From: CAYOHP01 sp964403795 [NCBI: uncultured bacterium]
GTDB lineage: Bacteria > Muiribacteriota > UBA6191 > CAZXTJ01
Direction of reading: 5' to 3'
DNA length: 9,492 bases
Assembly: GCA_964403795.1 (NCBI GenBank)
Contig: CAYOHP010000199.1
Location: 1-9,492, forward strand
The translations under genes were made by a program, and so were the position numbers. The notes under the pieces were generated by a model. The model made no database searches. It was not told where the DNA came from and was given only the letters and a program-made list of their open reading frames with translations. The first letter of the stretch is position 1. Every line of letters begins with the position of its first letter. Below are positions 6,327 to 9,492 of the stretch, piece by piece.

Positions 6327-9300
6327 TCAGGTCTTGTTGAACTTCTTCAGCCGGTCGAGCAGGCCGCCGCCCTTGGGGCCACCCCCGAAGGCGGCCCGGG
6401 TGTCGGCGGGGTCGCCCCCGGCAGGCTTTCCGGCCTCCGGGGTGGGCGGAGGTCCCGCCGTCGCCGGTCCGGGTGACGGCGCCGGGGGCGGTGCCGGGGG
6501 CGGTGCCGGAGGCCGGGCCGCGGCTCCCAGGGCAGGAGACGGCGGAGCCCCCGGAGGAGGTGGAGGGGGCGCGAGGCCCGGGGCCGGAGGAGGCGGAGGC
6601 GTCGGGGCGCGGACCGCGGGAGCCGGGGGCGCCAGGCCCGGGGCTGGGGGAGGTGGGGGCGCGGGAGCCAGGGCCGCCGGGCCAGGAGGTGCGAGGCCGG
6701 GAGCCGGGGGAGGCGGGGGAGCCGGGGCCCGGGCCGCGGGGACCGGCGGTGCCAGGCCCGGAGCCGGGGGAGGCGGGGGAGCCGGGGCCCGGGCCGCGGG
6801 GACCGGGGGGGCCAGGCCCGGAGCCGGAGGAGGCGGCGGCGCCGGAGCCTGGGCCGCGGGGATCGGGGGTGCCGGCAAGGGGGGGGCGACTCCGACGCCC
6901 TTGGCGGGAGCGGTCCCGGGCCCCTGGGGCGGATCCCCGGTCCGCTCCCGGCGCAGCCGGTCGGCCAGGGTGCCGCCCCCCGGGCTGGAGGCGGGTCGGG
7001 CGGCCCCCCCCGGACTGGAGCCCGGACGGGCCGGGTCGGCCGCGGGCGCGTCGCCGGCGGCCGCCGGCAGGGCCGGGGCGGGCGCCGCCATGAAGGCCTG
7101 GGCCTGGCTCCGTCCCAGCTCGCCGCCTTCGGTCGCCGGCGTGTCGGTCCCCAGCCGGAGCACGTCGTCGTCGCCGAGCGCCTGGTCGAGGCCGTAGCCG
7201 GCCTCACCCTCCTTGATGCCACCGCCCGCGTCGCTGGTGATCTGGAGCGCCTCGAAGCCGGCCTTCAACCGCTCGTACTCGGCGAAGGTGGTGTCGTCGG
7301 TGATGTGCTCGATCAGGGCATGGCGGTCGGCCTCCTCCTGCTGGGCCTCGAAGGTGAAGGCCTTGCGGGTGAGCACCACCCCCCGCTTGCGGGCCTCGCT
7401 GCGCGCCTTCTGCCACTCGAACTCGGCGTTCTCGGCGGCCTTGTTGGCGGCCGACATGCGCTCCATCTCGGCCTGGATGTCGACGTCGGGTCCGAAGGTC
7501 CCCTGGGGAAGCTCGATCCCGCACTCCCGGAACCGGAGCAGGAAGGTCGGCACCGCCCCGGTCGGTACCAGCTTCCCGATGATCTTGTGGGTCGCCTCGT
7601 CGACCCCGTACTGCTCCCACCGGAAGATGTCGATCAGCTTCACGGTCCCGTCCGGGTTCAGCCCGTGGACCTCGGTCACGTAGGTGATCTTGCGGGAGCC
7701 GTCGTGGAGCCGGCTCTGCTGCACGATCAGGTTGGCGGCGTGGCTGATCTGGTCCCGGATCACCGCCGAGGGCAGGTCCATCCCCGCCATCATCACCATG
7801 GTCTCGATCCGGCTCACCATGTCCTGGGGGCTGTTGGCGTGGCCGGTGGTCAGCGACCCGTTGGGACAGGTGTGCATGGCCTGGAGCATGTCGAGGGCCT
7901 CGCCGCCGCGGCACTCGCCGACGATGATCCGCTCGGGCCGCATGCGCAGGCAGTTGCGGATCAGCTCCCGGATGGTGACCTGGCCCTTGCCCTCGATGTT
8001 GGCCGGGCGGGTCTCGAGCGAGACCACGTGGTCCTGCTGGAGCTGGAGTTCGGCTGCGTCCTCCACGGTCAGGATCCGCTCGCCGTCGGTGATGTAGCTC
8101 GACAGGGCGTTCAACATGGTGGTCTTGCCCGAGCCGGTGCCCCCCGAGACCACCACGTTCAGGTTGATCCGGATGCAGCTCTGGAGGAAGAAGGCCATCT
8201 CCTCGGTGAGCGCCCCGAACTTGATGAGGTCGGTGATCCGGAGCGGACTCTTCGAGAACTTCCGGATGGTGATGGTGGGACCGCAGAGCGCCACGGGAGG
8301 GATCAGGGCGTTGACCCGCGAGCCGTCCGGGAGCCGGGCGTCCACCAGGGGCTGGGCCAGGTCGCAGCGTCTCCCGAGCGGCGCTACGATCTTCTGGATG
8401 ATGTGGGCCACGTGGGCGTCGTCGGTGAAGGTCACGTCCGAGAGGGTGAGCTTCCCCTTGCGCTCCACGTAGATCATCTTGGGGCCGTTGACCATGACCT
8501 CGGAGACCGAAGGGTCGTCGAGCAGTACCTGGATGGGACCGAACCCCAGGATGTCGTGGAGCATCTCGCCCAGGAGTTCCTGGGCCTGGCTGGGCGTGAT
8601 CTTCCAGCCCTTCTCGGCGCGCAGGGTCTCGAGGTGGCGCTGGATCGCGATCCTGAGGTTCTTCTCGTCCTCCGTCCGGTCGCCGGATTCCGCGTACCCG
8701 GTGCCGTAGGCCATGTCCTCGGACATCCGGTTCATGATGGCCGCCGCCATCATCTTCTTCTCCTCGATCCACTGCTCGGGCGTCTTGACCGCCTTCCCGC
8801 CTCCCGCCTTCTTCACCAGGGCCCCGAGCAGCCCGCGCTTGATCGAATTCTGGGTGGCCTCCTCGGCGGCCTTGGGGGCCCGGGCCGCGATCATCTTCTT
8901 GTTGTCCTCGATGGTCTTCATCCATCGGAAGGGCGGCATGTCGAGGGTGCGGTAGCGGTCCGGGTTCTTCTTCCGGTCCTCCTCCATCTGGGCCTTCTGG
9001 CGGGCGGCGATGCCCTGGAGCCGCTCCCGCTCCCGCATCTCCCGTTCCTTCTCCTCCCGTTCCAGGCGGGCGATCTCGGCGGGCAGGTCGATCTTGTCGC
9101 CGAACAGCCCGTCCGGGAGCTTGATCGAGTTGGACAGGAACTTCAGCATGAAGGTGGGCAGGATGCCGGTCGGGACCAGGGCCCCGATCACCTTGCCCTT
9201 CTCGTCGACGCCCCACTGCTGCCACTCGAAGATGTTCCTGAGGCGGACGTTGCCTTCCTTGTCGAGGCCGCAGACCTCGGTGACGTGGGTGACCTTGCGG

Positions 9301-9492
9301 CTGCCGTCCTGGAGCCGGTTCTGCTGGATGATCAGGTGGACCGCGTTGGCGATCTGCTCCCGGATCACGGTGCCCGGGAGGTCCATGCCGGCCATCATCA
9401 CCATGGTCTCGATGCGGGCGCACATGTCGGGCGGGGCGTTGGCGTGGCCGGTGGTGAGCGACCCGTCGTGGCCGGTGTTCATGGCCTGGAGC
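6327..9492 (-). CDS. Tandem CpaF/TadA-type (VirB11-like) secretion ATPase with proline-rich tail, 5' end cut by window
   Basis: The frame runs off the right edge. The in-frame ATG at 9482 is not the start, because the codons before it (L-Q-A) belong to the conserved LQAM motif; residues below count from that Met. CpaF/TadA ATPases are cytoplasmic hexamers that power Flp pilus assembly or Tad secretion. Residues 1-127 are the C-terminal end of a first ATPase domain, including the GSLTTGHAN His box at 7-15. Residues 128-265 are a charged helical linker (many Glu/Arg/Lys). A second, complete domain follows: N-terminal part 270-445 (FGPIQVLLDDPSVSEVMVNG, RLPDGSRVNALIPP), Walker A GGTGSGKTT at 447-455, Walker B-side RIIVGECRGGEA with E523, His box GSLTTGHAN at 542-550, and its end near 660. 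Then come another charged helical tail (about 665-740) and an Ala/Pro-rich region with five 20-residue repeats, ending GLLDRLKKFNKT. Usual CpaF proteins have one such domain in about 400-500 residues. It lies 65 nt upstream of the FecR-like gene. Confidence 0.9.
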   Translation of the reverse strand, partial: LQAMNTGHDGSLTTGHANAPPDMCARIETMVMMAGMDLPGTVIREQIANAVHLIIQQNRLQDGSRKVTHVTEVCGLDKEGNVRLRNIFEWQQWGVDEKGKVIGALVPTGILPTFMLKFLSNSIKLPDGLFGDKIDLPAEIARLEREEKEREMRERERLQGIAARQKAQMEEDRKKNPDRYRTLDMPPFRWMKTIEDNKKMIAARAPKAAEEATQNSIKRGLLGALVKKAGGGKAVKTPEQWIEEKKMMAAAIMNRMSEDMAYGTGYAESGDRTEDEKNLRIAIQRHLETLRAEKGWKITPSQAQELLGEMLHDILGFGPIQVLLDDPSVSEVMVNGPKMIYVERKGKLTLSDVTFTDDAHVAHIIQKIVAPLGRRCDLAQPLVDARLPDGSRVNALIPPVALCGPTITIRKFSKSPLRITDLIKFGALTEEMAFFLQSCIRINLNVVVSGGTGSGKTTMLNALSSYITDGERILTVEDAAELQLQQDHVVSLETRPANIEGKGQVTIRELIRNCLRMRPERIIVGECRGGEALDMLQAMHTCPNGSLTTGHANSPQDMVSRIETMVMMAGMDLPSAVIRDQISHAANLIVQQSRLHDGSRKITYVTEVHGLNPDGTVKLIDIFRWEQYGVDEATHKIIGKLVPTGAVPTFLLRFRECGIELPQGTFGPDVDIQAEMERMSAANKAAENAEFEWQKARSEARKRGVVLTRKAFTFEAQQEEADRHALIEHITDDTTFAEYERLKAGFEALQITSDAGGGIKEGEAGYGLDQALGDDDVLRLGTDTPATEGGELGRSQAQAFMAAPAPALPAAAGDAPAADPARPGSSPGGAARPASSPGGGTLADRLRRERTGDPPQGPGTAPAKGVGVAPPLPAPPIPAAQAPAPPPPPAPGLAPPVPAARAPAPPPPPAPGLAPPVPAARAPAPPPPPAPGLAPPGPAALAPAPPPPPAPGLAPPAPAVRAPTPPPPPAPGLAPPPPPPGAPPSPALGAAARPPAPPPAPPPAPSPGPATAGPPPTPEAGKPAGGDPADTRAAFGGGPKGGGLLDRLKKFNKT
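6571..6870 (-). repeat. Five 60-bp tandem repeats encoding a proline-rich tail
   Basis: Five consecutive 60-bp units encode variants of RAPAPPPPPAPGLAPPVPAA. The core PPPPPAPGLAPP is present in every copy, and the variable part reads VPAAR, VPAAR, GPAAL, APAVR and PPPPG in order of translation. The units at 6721-6780 and 6781-6840 differ at only about 5 of 60 bases, which suggests recent expansion. All changes keep the reading frame. Flanking sequence on both sides (about 6430-6570 and 6870-7100) is also Pro/Ala-rich but not regularly repeated. Confidence 0.9.
7596..7886 (-). repeat. Internal duplication, copy 2: C-terminal ATPase segment of the second CpaF domain
   Basis: This segment aligns without gaps to 9201-9491, exactly 1605 bp (535 codons) away in the same frame. 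Counted by hand over 97 codons, about 66 residues are identical, including RIETMVMMAGMDLP and GSLTTGHAN. DNA identity is also high at several points. This is the second copy of a domain duplication within one gene. Confidence 0.88.
9201..9491 (-). repeat. Internal duplication, copy 1: C-terminal ATPase segment of the first CpaF domain
   Basis: This is the partner of 7596-7886. It keeps the common family form LQAMNTGHDGS, whereas copy 2 reads LQAMHTCPNGS. The remainder of the first domain, including its Walker A motif, lies beyond the right edge and cannot be seen. Confidence 0.88.

Noticed and set aside
4819-7197. A 792-codon open frame on the plus strand, antisense to the FecR-like gene and the ATPase tail
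   Set aside because: It covers the reverse strand of two supported genes and its product is a low-complexity Gly/Pro/Arg string. Long stop-free antisense frames are expected at this GC content, and the opposite strand has recognisable domains.
7213-8955. A row of small plus-strand frames (76-156 codons) opposite the ATPase
   Set aside because: They are antisense to conserved ATPase sequence, have no ribosome-binding sites I can see, and read as Ser/Arg/Trp-rich shadow peptides.
7204-9423. A 739-codon minus-strand frame inside the ATPase gene, in another phase
   Set aside because: The ATPase frame carries Walker A, Walker B and His-box motifs; this one gives compositionally biased sequence only.
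9480-9482. ATG at 9482 as the start of the ATPase gene
   Set aside because: The preceding in-frame codons encode L-Q-A, completing the conserved LQAM motif, so the gene continues beyond the window.

Overview
The window is about 9.5 kb of very GC-rich DNA, roughly 70% G+C by eye, with a strong G/C bias at third codon positions. The gene products include a lipoprotein-like precursor, an exported FecR-like protein, a CheB-type methylesterase and a CpaF/TadA secretion ATPase. Together these suggest a Gram-negative, high-GC bacterium of the myxobacterial/deltaproteobacterial kind. That placement is inference; no rRNA or other marker settles it. I found no tRNA, rRNA, CRISPR array, insertion sequence or phage gene. 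Bases 1-97 hold no gene I can support.

Plus-strand block, about 98-4072: five tightly packed genes, probably one operon. They are a small single-pass membrane protein with a CxxCxGxG motif, an AI-2E family permease, the ribosome silencing factor RsfS, a free-standing CheB-type response regulator/methylesterase, and the 16S rRNA methyltransferase RsmE. Gaps are 3 nt, 31 nt, a 4-nt overlap and 15 nt. RsfS and RsmE both act on ribosomes, so the CheB between them is out of its usual chemotaxis context.

Convergent junction, 4073-4101: the two blocks meet tail to tail. A 9-bp-stem hairpin here could end transcription from both sides.

Minus-strand block, 9492 down to 4102: transcription enters from the right edge through a very long CpaF/TadA-type (VirB11-like) ATPase gene that is cut by the window end. 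It then passes through a secreted protein with two FecR-like segments and a small putative lipoprotein. The three genes probably form one unit for a Tad/Flp-type pilus or secretion apparatus, or for an envelope process coupled to one.

The most unusual object is the ATPase. One reading frame holds the C-terminal end of one CpaF domain, a charged helical linker, a second complete CpaF domain offset by 535 codons, and a tail of five 20-residue proline-rich repeats. It is therefore a tandem secretion ATPase rather than the usual single-domain protein of about 400-500 residues.
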